Below the pieces are notes generated by a model, which was not told the DNA's origin, did no database searches, and worked only from the letters and a program-made list of their open reading frames with translations. A stretch of 64,000 nucleotides of DNA from Ga0077555 sp963746315 (lineage in GTDB: Bacteria; Pseudomonadota; Alphaproteobacteria; Rhizobiales; Hyphomicrobiaceae), in contig CAVVAR010000004.1 in the NCBI GenBank assembly GCA_963746315.1, positions 186,001 through 250,000 of the forward strand, given 5' to 3'. Position 1 is the stretch's first letter. Each line of letters starts with the position of its first letter. Both the position numbers and the translations under genes were made by a program. Positions 40,446-49,865 of the stretch are shown here, in pieces.

Positions 40446-41027
40446 TCAGCCTGAGGCCGACCTATTGTCGGCGGCAACACCGTGAACGTGAACGTCGCGC
40501 CCCGAATGACGTGAGAGAATTTCCACGGCGCGCTTCTCACGCTCGGGATCCCACGTGCGAACCCACAGCAGCAGCCCCCCGTGCTGAAGTTGCTCGTCGA
40601 TCCGACGCGCATGTTGCTCGCCGATCAGCCCTGCAAGCGCAGCTCCGATCAGACCGCCGCCGCCTCCACCCAAAGCGGCCGCGCCAGCAATCGCGGCCAG
40701 CGTTCCACCAGCGACCGCAACCGGTCCCATCAGAATGCCTGCGCCGACGTACATCAAAGTGCCGATAACTGCGCCTTCGGCATCACCGATGGATTCCGTC
40801 GACAGGTACGCGGTGCGCGGAACGTCTGGATCATCCTCGAGCTCGCTCGCCGTTCGGTACTTGTGGCCGAGTTTCTCCTCGACGGCTTGCTCACTGGCGA
40901 GCAGGCTGATCTCTGCCCGATCAAAACCACTACTCATCAAATCATCGATGGCATTCTGCAACTGCTCTGCGGTGCCAAATACACCAACCGCCTCTCTTAC
41001 CTGTCGGCTCTCACGATCATCGGACAT
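40446..41027 (-). CDS. GSP17M-like protein with glycine-rich membrane segments
   Basis: The 193-residue protein has an N-terminal general-stress-protein-17M domain (EAVGVFGTAEQLQNAIDDLM, RAEISLLASEQAV), then a Gly/Ala-rich hydrophobic hairpin (GTLMYVGAGILMGPVAVAGG and AAIAGAAALGGGGGGLIGAA), and a second copy-like ferredoxin strand ending in DVHVHGVA. Similar proteins are stress-induced and membrane-associated in Alphaproteobacteria. AAGGAG precedes the start. Upstream lie three GACCG repeats that might be operator sites. Confidence 0.7.
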   Translation of the reverse strand: MSDDRESRQVREAVGVFGTAEQLQNAIDDLMSSGFDRAEISLLASEQAVEEKLGHKYRTASELEDDPDVPRTAYLSTESIGDAEGAVIGTLMYVGAGILMGPVAVAGGTLAAIAGAAALGGGGGGLIGAALAGLIGEQHARRIDEQLQHGGLLLWVRTWDPEREKRAVEILSRHSGRDVHVHGVAADNRSASG

Positions 41028-41473
41028 TTCGCACTCTCCTTATTGTATGCGGCAAGGCTGCTCGTCCGACTGGACGAGGTCATTGATCGAGCGCAACGAC
41101 CGAAACTGACCGAAATGACCGTTGTTTGCAGACTTTCCGCATTTGAGATGTTCGTCGTGGGCAGGTTCCAAGTGAGCTTTTTGAAACCCTAATGCAATTC
41201 TGATGCGATCCAGAAATTGGCGGAGTCATGCTGAGAGACCCCACGCTCTTCAGGAAGCCGGCAATCGGCCATCGAGAGTTCGAGACCTTAAGATCTGGAG
41301 ACCTGGAGACCCCGAAGGAGACGGCATAGATGGTGCCGTCGACGCGCGAATGTGCGGCAATGCCGGCCAGCGGCATCAGGCCAATGCATGCCACCCCTGG
41401 TGAGGCGATCGGGCAATCGGGAGTTCTGCGCGCTGGCCGCGAAGTGACTGAGCTGACATGCTTGTCGTTGCGC
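41028..41473. other. Intergenic region with GACCG repeats, no gene recognised
   Basis: The 446 bases between the GSP17M-like gene and the GH15 gene carry no convincing ORF or RNA. The only clear structure is the triplet of GACCG repeats at 41098-41121. It should contain the promoter of the GSP17M-like gene and the end of the stress operon. Confidence 0.4.
41098..41121. repeat. Three direct GACCG(AAA) repeats upstream of the GSP17M-like gene
   Basis: GACCGAAA, GACCGAAA and GACCG occur at 10- and 9-base spacing, about one helical turn apart, 71-94 bases upstream of the minus-strand start at 41027. This is the layout of a cooperative regulator site, though no known factor is assigned. Confidence 0.35.
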
Positions 41474-43283
41474 CTACGATTGCTTCCGCCCATGCCGTCG
41501 CCGCTCCCGAGCGGGGTGCTCGCCGGCAAGTCCCAAGTTGCAGGCCGTGTCGATGAGTGCGATGTGGGACAGAGCCTGCGGGAAATTGCCGATCATCCGC
41601 CCGCTCTCTGCATCAAACTCTTCAGCGAGCAGCCCGACATCGTTCCGAACTGCGAGAAGGCGCTCGAATACAGACACCGCCTCCGCTTTACGGCCCTGCA
41701 AAGCGAGCACGTCGGCATACCATAATGTACAGGCGAGGAACGCGCCTTCGCCCGATGACATGCCATCCTCAGTCTCGGTAGTGTCATACCGTTGCACGAA
41801 GCCATCGTGAAGGAGGCGCTTCTCGATCTGCTCGACGGTGGCAAGCATGCGAGGGTCATCCGCCGGAAGAAAGCCGACGATTGGGATCAGCAACGTCGCC
41901 GCATCGAGAGATCGCGATCCGTAGGCCTGCGTAAAGGCACCCGACTCGGGATCGACAGCACGCTCGCAGATCTCTGCATGCAGGGCTGCGCGCACGTCAC
42001 GCCAGCGGTCCAGGGGACCGTCGAGACCGAAGTCCTCTATGGCGGCGACGCCCCGATCGAAAGCGACCCAGGTCATGACGCGGGAATGGGTGAAGTGCTG
42101 GGGAGTGCCCCGAACCTCCCAGATCCCTCGGTCGGGCTTGTCGAGTATTGTCTCGAGGTGCTCGAGCATCGTCCGCTGCAGGGACCAACTCGCGTCGCTC
42201 GGAGTGAGGTTGGATCGGCGCGCCTGATGCAGCGCATCCAGTACCTCGCCATAGGAATCGAGCTGGAGTTGCGCGGCCGCCTGGTTGCCTATGCGCACCG
42301 GGCGAGAGTTCTCGATATCCCGAAAGCCAGGGCACCTCCCGCTCGTCAATTCGCTGCACACCGGTGATGGTATAGATAGGTTGCAGCTGAGAGGGATGGC
42401 CGGCGGCCGCCCGCACCAGCCAACCTCGCCACGCCTCGGCATCATCCCGGTAGCCGACCTGCATCAGTGACATGAGGGTGAAGGTCGCATCCCGCAGCCA
42501 GCAGTAGCGGTAGTCCCAGTTCCGCTGCCCGCCAGGGTGCTCCGGCAGCGACGTAGTCGGTGAGGCGATGATGCCGCCGGTCGGCCGGTAGATGAGGGCT
42601 TTCAGCGTCAGAAGCGACCGCACCACCGCATCGCGCCAAGGACCATCGTATGAACATCGGCCGGACCAGCCCGTCCAGAACTCGCGCGTCGAGGCTAGCG
42701 CTTCGTCGATATCAGTAGGCTGCGGCAGCTCGAGATGAGAGGCGCCGTGGGTCAAGACGAAGGGAATGCGCTCGCCAGCACGGATGGTTACGCGGCAAAC
42801 CGTCTTCAAACCTTCACCGTGGCAACCCGCGGGCGACCTCAGAACGAGTAGATCGGGACCAGCGATGGCGACCGTCGCCTCGCCTGAACGGGTAACCCAC
42901 GGGACGCGGCGGCCGTAGTCGAAGCGGATCGTGAGATCCATGTCGAGCTCGACCTCGCCTTCGAGGCCCTCGACGATGCGCACCAGCTCGACCTGAGGCG
43001 TTTCAACCGGCATGAAATCCGTCAACCGGCAGCGCCCACTTCTTGTCTCGAACTCGGTCTCGAGAATCAGGGTGTCGGGCACATAGCGATGCGAGGCACG
43101 CAACGTCCGACCGTGAGGCGCGATCCGCCAGCGGCCGTTCTCGGGGCTGCCCAGCAGCGCGGCGAAACAGGCCGAGGCATCGAAGTCGGGGAGGCAAAGC
43201 CAGTCGATCGAGCCGTCCTTGCTCACGAGCGCTGCCGTCCTGCCGTCTCCGATAACCGCATAGTTCTCGATCGGCGATGCCAT
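41474..43283 (-). pseudogene. GH15 glycoside hydrolase (glucoamylase/trehalase), one-base frameshift
   Basis: Two adjoining frames together encode a GH15 enzyme. The first (from ATG 43283) carries SPIENYAVIGDGRTAALVS and NWDYRYCWLRDATFTL; the second carries SRPVRIGNQAAAQLQLDSYG, the first catalytic acid near GIWEVRG, and the second in MSSGEGAFLACTLWYADV. The frame changes in GYRE/SRPVR at about 42303-42315; removing one base would restore the consensus GYxxSRPVR and give a 602-residue protein, the family's usual size. GH15 enzymes hydrolyse alpha-glucans or trehalose. It is last in a four-gene operon behind an EcfG promoter. Lesion or assembly error cannot be told apart here. Confidence 0.8.
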
Positions 43284-43297
43284 GCCACGCTCCCCAG

Positions 43298-46200
43298 TCA
43301 GGCCGAGCCGCCGGTCGCGACCAGATGCTGAGCCAGAACCTCCGCGAGATGCCACGTCCGACGGCCGCATCCCTGCTCGATCTGCTCGCGGCAGCTGAAA
43401 CCATCGGCAAGAACCACGATGTCGTCTGGCGCCTCGCGCAGCCTCGGCAGCAGGACGCGCTCTGCCGCCGCAACCGAGACGTCGTATTTGTCTGCCTCGA
43501 ACCCGAACGCGCCGGCCATGCCGCAGCAGCCCGCCTTCAGGACGTCAGGCTCGAGGCCGATGCGCTCGGCCACGCGCGCCTCTGCCTCGCCATCGAGCAC
43601 TGCGTGGTGATGACAATGCAAGTGCAGCAGCCCCCGCCGTTTCTGCCCGACATTGCCGAGGTCCGGAAGCTCCCCGTCGAGAAACTCGCTCAGCAACTTG
43701 GCATTCCGACTGAGCGCGCGCGCGCGCTTGTCGTCCGGGAAAAGGCTCGGTAGCTCGTCGCGAAAGGCGCTAACGCACGCTGGCTCCAACCCGACGATGG
43801 GTGTGCCGTTGCAAATCGGCTCTTCCAGAACCTGGAAGGAAGTCCGCCACAATGCGCGAGCCTCCTCGAGCCAGCCCCAGTCGTAGAGCGGTCGACCACA
43901 GCAGACCGGCTGGTGCGGAACACTCACGCGATAGCCCAGCCGCTCCAGCGCCACCGTAGCGGCGATCGCCGTGTCGACGCGGAAGAAGTTGTTGAAAGTA
44001 TCGGGCCACAGGACGACATCTCGTTGTGCGGTGCCGGCAACGCGCGCTGCGCTTGATTTCCGCCTCTCGGGGTCGTGGAACCATCTGGTGAAAGATCGGG
44101 CCGCGTACCGTGGCAAGGAGCGAGCCTGCGCGATGCCGCCGGCCCACTTGGCAGCCGCCCCTATGATCGGCGCCTGCAGGACACCGTTAGCCAGCCACGG
44201 CACCCGGCCCGCGAGCCGCGACCAGCGCTGAATCTGGCCCATTGCATAGGCGGAGCGCGGACGAAAGCGGCCGGCATAGTAGCGAGCCCTGAACTCGGCC
44301 TTGTATGTCGCCATGTCGACATGGACGGGGCAGTCGCTCTTGCAGCCTTTGCAGGCGAGGCACAGGTCGAGCGCTTCCTCGACGGCTCGACTTCGCCAAC
44401 CGTCGATTATCGCGCCACCATGCAGCATCTCGAACAACAGACGCGCCCGCCCCCGGGTCGAATGCTTTTCTTCACGCGTGACCATGTAGCTCGGACACAT
44501 CACGCTTTTGGCGCTGTCGGTGCGGCGACAGGCCCCGACGCCCACGCAGCGCTGCGTCGCCGCGACAAAGCTGCCGCCATCCTCGGGATAGGCAAAGGCG
44601 GCCTCGACGGGCCGAGGATTGTAGCGCGGCCCGACGCGAAGGTTCGATGTGACCGGATAGGGATCGACCACCTTGCCAGGGTTCATGCGGCCGTCCGGGT
44701 CCCAGATCGCCTTGAACTCGCGGAACGCCTGGATCAGTTCGGCCCCGTACATGCGCTCGAGCAACTGCGCACGAGCCTGTCCGTCACCATGCTCCCCTGA
44801 GAGCGAGCCTCCGTGGCGCACGACGAGGTCGGCTGCCTCGTCCAAAAAGTGCTGCCAGTTGGCTATGCCCGCCTCTGTGCGGAGATCGAATGGAATTCGG
44901 CAGTGCACGAGACCGTCGCCGAAGTGACCATAGACCGAGGCCTTGTATCCGTGGCGCGCGAGCAGCGCCTTCAGCTCGCGGAGGTAGTCGCCGAGCGCTT
45001 CGCGCGGCACGGCGCTGTCCTCCCACCCCGGCCAGCTCTCAGGCATGTCCGGCACGTGAGCCGTGGCTGCAAGCGCAGCTTCTCTCAGCTCCCAGATCTC
45101 GGTCTGGTGCTTCTCATTTATAATCAACTCGACGGACCATCCTTCGGCCTTTGCGTGATCGACCAATTGGCACGCAGCAGCGGTGGCAGCGTCCGATGTC
45201 TCACCACCGAACTCCGCGACCAGCCAGCCACCGCCACTCGGCAGCATGCGCGCATCGTTGGGATCGAGATGCTTCTTGCGAATGAAATCGACCAGAAGAT
45301 CGTCGATGCCCTCCAGTCCGATCGGACGAAACTCGAGAACTGATGGCACCGCATCGGCAGCCTCGAAAATATCTTTGAAGCCAACGACGGCGAGCGCGCG
45401 GGCGGGCGGGCTCGTGCAAAGGTTGAGCGTCGCTGACAAGACCGTGACGCATGTCCCTTCGGTGCCGACAAGTGCCCGCGCCACGTTGAAGCCATTCTCG
45501 GGCAAAAGCTCATCCAGATTTTCGTAGCCCGAGACCCGACGCGGAATCTTGGGGAAGCGCGCACGAACCAGCGCGCCGTACCGCGCGATAAACGCCTCGA
45601 GATCGCGATAGATCTCCCCGCGGCGGCCGCCCGCCTCCTTGTTCTCCTTCAGCTCGTCCGGGCTTGTTCGCCCGACCGTCATCCGAACCCCGTCGTAGGT
45701 CAGGATCTCGAGCGCCTCGACATTGTCGGATGTGCGCCCTGCCATCACGGAATGGACGCCGCAGGAGTTGTTGCCGAGCATACCCCCGAGCGTGTTGTGA
45801 TCGTGCGTCGCCGGATCGGGTCCGAACGTCAGATCATGCTGTTCGGCCGCATCGCGTAGAGTGTCGAGGACGCATCCCGGCTCGACCTTCGCCAGACGCC
45901 GGTCGGCATCGAGCCACAGTACGCCGTCAAGGTACTTGGAGCAGTCGATCACGACGGCGACATTGCAGGTCTCGCCCGCGAGACTCGTGCCGGCTCCGCG
46001 GGGAAGCACGGGCACACGAGCCTCGTGGCAAAGCTCGACCGCGGCCACGACCCCTTCGACGCTGCGCGGGAGAACGACCCCCAACGGAACCTGGCGGTAA
46101 TTCGAGGCATCGGTCGCATAGAGCGCCCGATCGCCGTTGTCGAAGCGCACCTCGCCGTCGACCACGTCGCGGAGATCGCGTGCCAGCGTACGCCGCGTCG

Positions 46201-46312
46201 CCTCGGACACCGGGGTATAAGCCCGCTCGATGCGATCTTGTCCGGTCTGCTCTTCGCGACGGGGGGACCGATAGGATTTGCGTCGGTGATCGATTCCGAT
46301 CCGGTGAGTCAT
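43298..46312 (-). CDS. FAD-binding and Fe-S-binding oxidoreductase (GlcD-GlpC type fusion)
   Basis: This 1004-residue fusion has an FAD-binding type 4 domain (PRGAGTSLAGETCNVAVVID, GMLGNNSCGVHSVMAGRTSD), an FAD-oxidase C-terminal domain with SLSGEHGDGQARAQLLERM, two 4Fe-4S regions (CVGVGACRR...MCPSYM and CLACKGCKSDCPVHVDM), and two C-terminal CCG domains (PVCCGRPLYD; KAGCCGMAGAFG). It resembles D-2-hydroxyacid or D-lactate dehydrogenases that pass electrons to the quinone pool or another acceptor. It is third in the operon with the ThDP oxidase and MR-like enzyme; 14 bases separate it from GH15 and 24 from the upstream gene. Substrate unknown. Confidence 0.9.
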   Translation of the reverse strand: MTHRIGIDHRRKSYRSPRREEQTGQDRIERAYTPVSEATRRTLARDLRDVVDGEVRFDNGDRALYATDASNYRQVPLGVVLPRSVEGVVAAVELCHEARVPVLPRGAGTSLAGETCNVAVVIDCSKYLDGVLWLDADRRLAKVEPGCVLDTLRDAAEQHDLTFGPDPATHDHNTLGGMLGNNSCGVHSVMAGRTSDNVEALEILTYDGVRMTVGRTSPDELKENKEAGGRRGEIYRDLEAFIARYGALVRARFPKIPRRVSGYENLDELLPENGFNVARALVGTEGTCVTVLSATLNLCTSPPARALAVVGFKDIFEAADAVPSVLEFRPIGLEGIDDLLVDFIRKKHLDPNDARMLPSGGGWLVAEFGGETSDAATAAACQLVDHAKAEGWSVELIINEKHQTEIWELREAALAATAHVPDMPESWPGWEDSAVPREALGDYLRELKALLARHGYKASVYGHFGDGLVHCRIPFDLRTEAGIANWQHFLDEAADLVVRHGGSLSGEHGDGQARAQLLERMYGAELIQAFREFKAIWDPDGRMNPGKVVDPYPVTSNLRVGPRYNPRPVEAAFAYPEDGGSFVAATQRCVGVGACRRTDSAKSVMCPSYMVTREEKHSTRGRARLLFEMLHGGAIIDGWRSRAVEEALDLCLACKGCKSDCPVHVDMATYKAEFRARYYAGRFRPRSAYAMGQIQRWSRLAGRVPWLANGVLQAPIIGAAAKWAGGIAQARSLPRYAARSFTRWFHDPERRKSSAARVAGTAQRDVVLWPDTFNNFFRVDTAIAATVALERLGYRVSVPHQPVCCGRPLYDWGWLEEARALWRTSFQVLEEPICNGTPIVGLEPACVSAFRDELPSLFPDDKRARALSRNAKLLSEFLDGELPDLGNVGQKRRGLLHLHCHHHAVLDGEAEARVAERIGLEPDVLKAGCCGMAGAFGFEADKYDVSVAAAERVLLPRLREAPDDIVVLADGFSCREQIEQGCGRRTWHLAEVLAQHLVATGGSA

Positions 46313-46336
46313 ATCGTCTCGCTGGGAAATGGCGGC

Positions 46337-47437
46337 TCAGATGGCATAGCGAGCCGCGTCGGAAGCCTTGAGATCCAAACCGAGGCCGAGTCGCGACAAG
46401 TCCGGGGCGACCGAGCCGGCTTGCGGCCGCGGCGCGCCATCGAGCAACGCGGTCTCGATGCGCGTGTGATCGTGGAACCATTCGAGGTTCAAGAGGCGTG
46501 GTGCGGCAGCTGCGACGTGAAGGTGGAGCGCCGGCGCAGTGTGGGTGGACAGCGGGACGTGGTAGGCGTCGGCGAGGGCTGAGGCGCTAAGGAAGCCGGT
46601 GATGCCGCAACAGCGCGTGGCGTCCACCTGCAGAACGTCCACGGCGCCAGCATCCAGCATGCGACGGAAGTAGTGCGGCGTGTAGCCGTATTCTCCTGCA
46701 GCGACGGCCATGCCCTCGGGCGTGCGTTCGCGCACGAAGCGGAGACCCGCGAGGTCGTCGCTGGTAACCGGCTCCTCTAGCCAGACGACATCGGCGTCAC
46801 CGGCGACCTGCGCCATGGCGAGAGCCGACTTCGGCGTCAGCGCACCATTGGCGTCGATCATGACGCTTGCCTGGCCGACGGCAGATCTCGACGCAGAGAT
46901 GCGCTTCGCCGCTTGCTCGATATCGCGTCCCACCTTGATCTTGAAGGCATCGCATCCCAGATCGCTGCGCCAGTGGCGAAGCTGGTCGACGAGGCGCTGC
47001 TCTGAGTACGAGGTAAATCCCCCGCTGCTGTATATCGGAACACGCTCTCGCCTGATGCCGAGCAGCTGGGCAAGCGACACGCCGAGCAACTTCGCTTTCA
47101 GGTCCCACAGCGCAACGTCCACCGCAGATATGGCACAGGCCGCAACACCCTCGAGGCCGATATTCCGCACGGCCTGGACCATTCTTTGCCAAATGGCAGG
47201 GCCGGAGAACGCGTCTGAGCCTTCGACGATCGAAGCAAACTTTCCACTGATGAGCGAAACGGCACTGTCGCTACTGTAGGTATAACCCAGGCCTCTGACG
47301 CTGCCCGCTTCCACCTCGACGACCACCATTGTCGTCGCGTCCCAGCAAAGCGTACCGTCCGATTCCGGCTCGTCGGTCGGAATCCTGTAAGCCTGCGCGG
47401 AGATCTTCGAAACGGACGGGCCGATTGCAACCGCCAT
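46337..47437 (-). CDS. Enolase superfamily enzyme, mandelate racemase/muconate lactonizing subgroup
   Basis: The 366-residue protein shows the mandelate-racemase-type active site: KxK in FKIKVGRDIE near residue 160, metal ligands in VMIDANG, WLEEPV and AGEYGY, and the Asp/His dyad in QVDATRCCGITG and STHTAPALHLH. This pattern marks acid-sugar dehydratases and racemases rather than muconate cycloisomerase or enolase. In operon with an FAD/Fe-S dehydrogenase and a ThDP oxidase, dehydration of an aldonic or aldaric acid is an attractive but unproven function. Confidence 0.87.
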   Translation of the reverse strand: MAVAIGPSVSKISAQAYRIPTDEPESDGTLCWDATTMVVVEVEAGSVRGLGYTYSSDSAVSLISGKFASIVEGSDAFSGPAIWQRMVQAVRNIGLEGVAACAISAVDVALWDLKAKLLGVSLAQLLGIRRERVPIYSSGGFTSYSEQRLVDQLRHWRSDLGCDAFKIKVGRDIEQAAKRISASRSAVGQASVMIDANGALTPKSALAMAQVAGDADVVWLEEPVTSDDLAGLRFVRERTPEGMAVAAGEYGYTPHYFRRMLDAGAVDVLQVDATRCCGITGFLSASALADAYHVPLSTHTAPALHLHVAAAAPRLLNLEWFHDHTRIETALLDGAPRPQAGSVAPDLSRLGLGLDLKASDAARYAI

Positions 47438-47449
47438 AGCGAGATACCT

Positions 47450-49205
47450 TCAAATCAGCTCGCGTACAGTGTCAGAAGCGACCGTCAGCGCGATCCGCCC
47501 ACCCGCTGGCGTGCCCCGCGCGAGTGACTCGGCGAGGTAAGCAGCCTGGGTCAGCGTCGTCTTCGGCGGCATCGGCGGCTCGTGCGGATCGACAACAGCC
47601 TCGATGAGTGCAGGCCCCCCGCTGCGCCAACGCATCCGCGAGCGTGCCAGCGCACTTCTCCGGATCGTCGATGATGTAGCTCGCCAGGCCGAAACCTTTT
47701 GCCACCGTCGCGAAGTCTATCGGTTCCAGCTCGCAGACGTACTCGGGGTTGCCGAGGAAGACCATCTGCTCCCACTTGATCTGACCGAGCGTGTTATTCT
47801 TGATCACGATAATCTTGATATCGAGATCGTATTTGCGGCACGTCGCCAACTCGCACATGAGCATGCTCAGCCCACCGTCTCCGATGAAGCAAAACACGGG
47901 GCGATCCGGATGGGCGATTGCCGCCGCCACGGCGTAGGGCAGGCCGCATGCCATGGTTGCGAGATTACCAGAGCAGGAAAACATCATATCGCCGCGCATC
48001 TTGATGTGTCGGGCGGCCCAAGTCGTGATCGTTCCTGAATCGGTCGCGATAATGGCGTTATCCGGGATCAGTTTGTCCAGCTCGTGAGCGACGACCTGCG
48101 GTTTCATCGGGGTATCGCGCCGGGTCCCGCGTTCCTCCATGAGCTCGTTCCAGCTTTTCATGCCCTTTTGGGCTGTCTCGAGAAACGACCGGTCCTGGCG
48201 CTGGTCTAGACCCGAGAGCAACAGGTCGAGCACCTGCGCGCTGTCACCGATCAGCCCGCTTTCGACTGGAGATCGAAGTCCGATCCGTTGAGAATCGAGA
48301 TCGATCTGAACCGCGCGTGCCTGATCGGGCTTTGGATAATACTCGATGTAGGGAAACGAGCTGCCGACAATCAGCAACGTGTCGCACATCTCGAGCGCTT
48401 CCTGCGACGGCCGCGTTCCCAGAAGGCCGATGCCACCGGTGGCGTAGGGACTATCATCGGGCAGTGCCCCCTTGCCGAGCAAGGGCGTGATCACGGGTGC
48501 TGCGAGCCGCTCGGCGATTGCTTCGAGCTGATACCTTGCTTTCAGCGCTCCGCGCCCCGCAAGGATCGCTGTTTTCTGCCCTGCGTTGAGCAACGCGGCC
48601 GCCCGGTCGATCTCGTCCGGATCCGGCAACCTTGTGGGCCAAGCCATTCGACCTGAAACATGCTCTGGGACATTGCGTTTCGAACGGCGATCGGACGACG
48701 GCTCCTGCGATTGAATGTCGACGGGAATGGTAACGTGACTGACGCCGCGGCAAGCGAGGGCTGAACGGCAGGCAAGGTCGACGGCGTTTTCCACGTGATT
48801 GGCACCCATCACCCGCACGTTATACGCGGCCACATCCTGGAACAGCTTGTCGAGCTCTACATCCTGCTGCGTAAACGTATTCAATAGGTCATGAAACTGG
48901 AGCCCGGTAATCGCCAGCACGGGCTGTCCGTCCAGCTTGGCATCGTAGAGCCCATTGAGGAGGTGGATTCCGCCCGGCCCCGAGGTCGCAATGCAGACGC
49001 CAAGCCGCCCTGTCCATTTGGCGTACCCGCAAGCGGCGAAAGCTGCCGCCTCCTCGTGTCTCACTTGGATAAACCGGATCTTGTCCTGGCGCTTGCGCAA
49101 CGCTTCGATGATGCCGTTGATGCCGTCCCCGGGAATTCCGAAGATCGTATCGACACCCCAACCGAGAAGCGTGTCGACGAGGATGTCGGATGCGTTCGAG
49201 GCCAT
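47450..49205 (-). pseudogene. ThDP-dependent enzyme (pyruvate oxidase-like), frameshifted in a C6 tract
   Basis: From ATG 49205 the protein follows the ThDP-enzyme plan: catalytic Glu in RHEEAAAFAACGYAKWTG, central FAD/nucleotide-like domain, and ThDP motif FIGDGGLSMLMCELATCRK ending in IKNNTLGQ. Within DALAQRG the frame breaks: the true C-terminus (GPALIEAVVDPHEPPMPPK) continues in the next frame to 47450. One extra base in the six-base C tract at 47615-47620 (plus strand) explains it; the repaired protein would have 584 residues. Homologues are pyruvate oxidases or related carboligases; which one is not certain. First gene of the EcfG-controlled operon. Confidence 0.85.
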
Positions 49206-49246
49206 GGCAAGCACTCCGGATTTCTAGATGCAAGACTTGCATCGGT

Positions 49247-49271
49247 AACGGTCGGGTGATCGCGGGGTTCC
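49247..49271 (-). promoter_or_regulatory. EcfG-type general stress promoter of the ThDP-MR-FAD-GH15 operon
   Basis: On the minus strand GGAAC (49271-49267) and CGTT (49250-49247) are separated by 16 bases, an exact match to the alphaproteobacterial EcfG/SigT consensus GGAAC-N16/17-CGTT. The ATG of the ThDP gene lies 41 bases beyond the -10 element, fitting a short leader. It implies PhyR-NepR-EcfG control. Confidence 0.8.
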
Positions 49272-49473
49272 TCGCGCCTGCTCGGCAATTCGGAACCCGC
49301 TCGCCACGGCAGCGATTGACCCGATACCAGCGCGTCGTGAGACCCTGTCCGTAAGACACGGCATTCTTGGTCGACCGACGCTGGCGAACGTCCCGACCTA
49401 GCCACTGGCGCACCTCGGAAGGCGGACTGATCCCAGGTCGGGCTTATCCCTTGAATCGACAGGAGGCAGAGTA

Positions 49474-49851
49474 ATGGCAGCAATCGGCGCTCGCACATGG
49501 GCCATACCCGAGGGCTACATCCCGAGTGATGGCATCGCGGGCGATCGCGCCTTAGTCAGTCACGAAACTGCGTGCATCCTAAACACCGGTGAGCGCGAAG
49601 CCGGCATCGAAATAACGATCTACTTCGCTGATCGCGACCCCGTTGGGCCCTACAAGTGCAGCATTGAGCCGAGGCGTACACTGCATCTACGTTTCAATGA
49701 CCTGACGGATCCGGAGCCGATCCCGCGTGATACGGACTACTCGGCCGTGATTTTGTCGAGTGTGCCTGTCGTGGTCCAGCATACGCGGCTCGACTCGCGG
49801 GACGCCCGGATCTCTCTCATGAGCACTATTGCGGTGGCCCTCAACCACTGA
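49474..49851 (+). CDS. Sensory rhodopsin transducer family protein (ASRT-like)
   Basis: The 125-residue protein matches the Anabaena sensory rhodopsin transducer family along its whole length: WAIPEGYIPSDG at the start, SHETACILNTGEREAGIEIT, FADRDPVGPYKCSIEPRRT, RFNDLTDPEPIPRDTDYS and VVVQHTRLDSRDARISLMST at the end. ASRT is a soluble tetrameric beta-protein that in Anabaena couples to a membrane rhodopsin and can bind DNA; many bacteria have it without a rhodopsin. None is visible here. It lies divergent from the EcfG-driven operon and 14 bases before an SDR gene, suggesting a stress-linked or carbohydrate-linked role. Confidence 0.9.
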   Translation: MAAIGARTWAIPEGYIPSDGIAGDRALVSHETACILNTGEREAGIEITIYFADRDPVGPYKCSIEPRRTLHLRFNDLTDPEPIPRDTDYSAVILSSVPVVVQHTRLDSRDARISLMSTIAVALNH

Positions 49852-49865
49852 CCATTGGAAATACG

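Noticed and set aside
41145..41169. GGAAC on the minus strand upstream of the GSP17M-like gene
   Set aside because: No CGTT-like element at 16 or 17 bases.
49292..49316. A second EcfG-like site facing the ASRT gene (GGAAC-N16-CGAT)
   Set aside because: The -10 has a central mismatch and it lies about 160 bases from the start codon; too weak to list.
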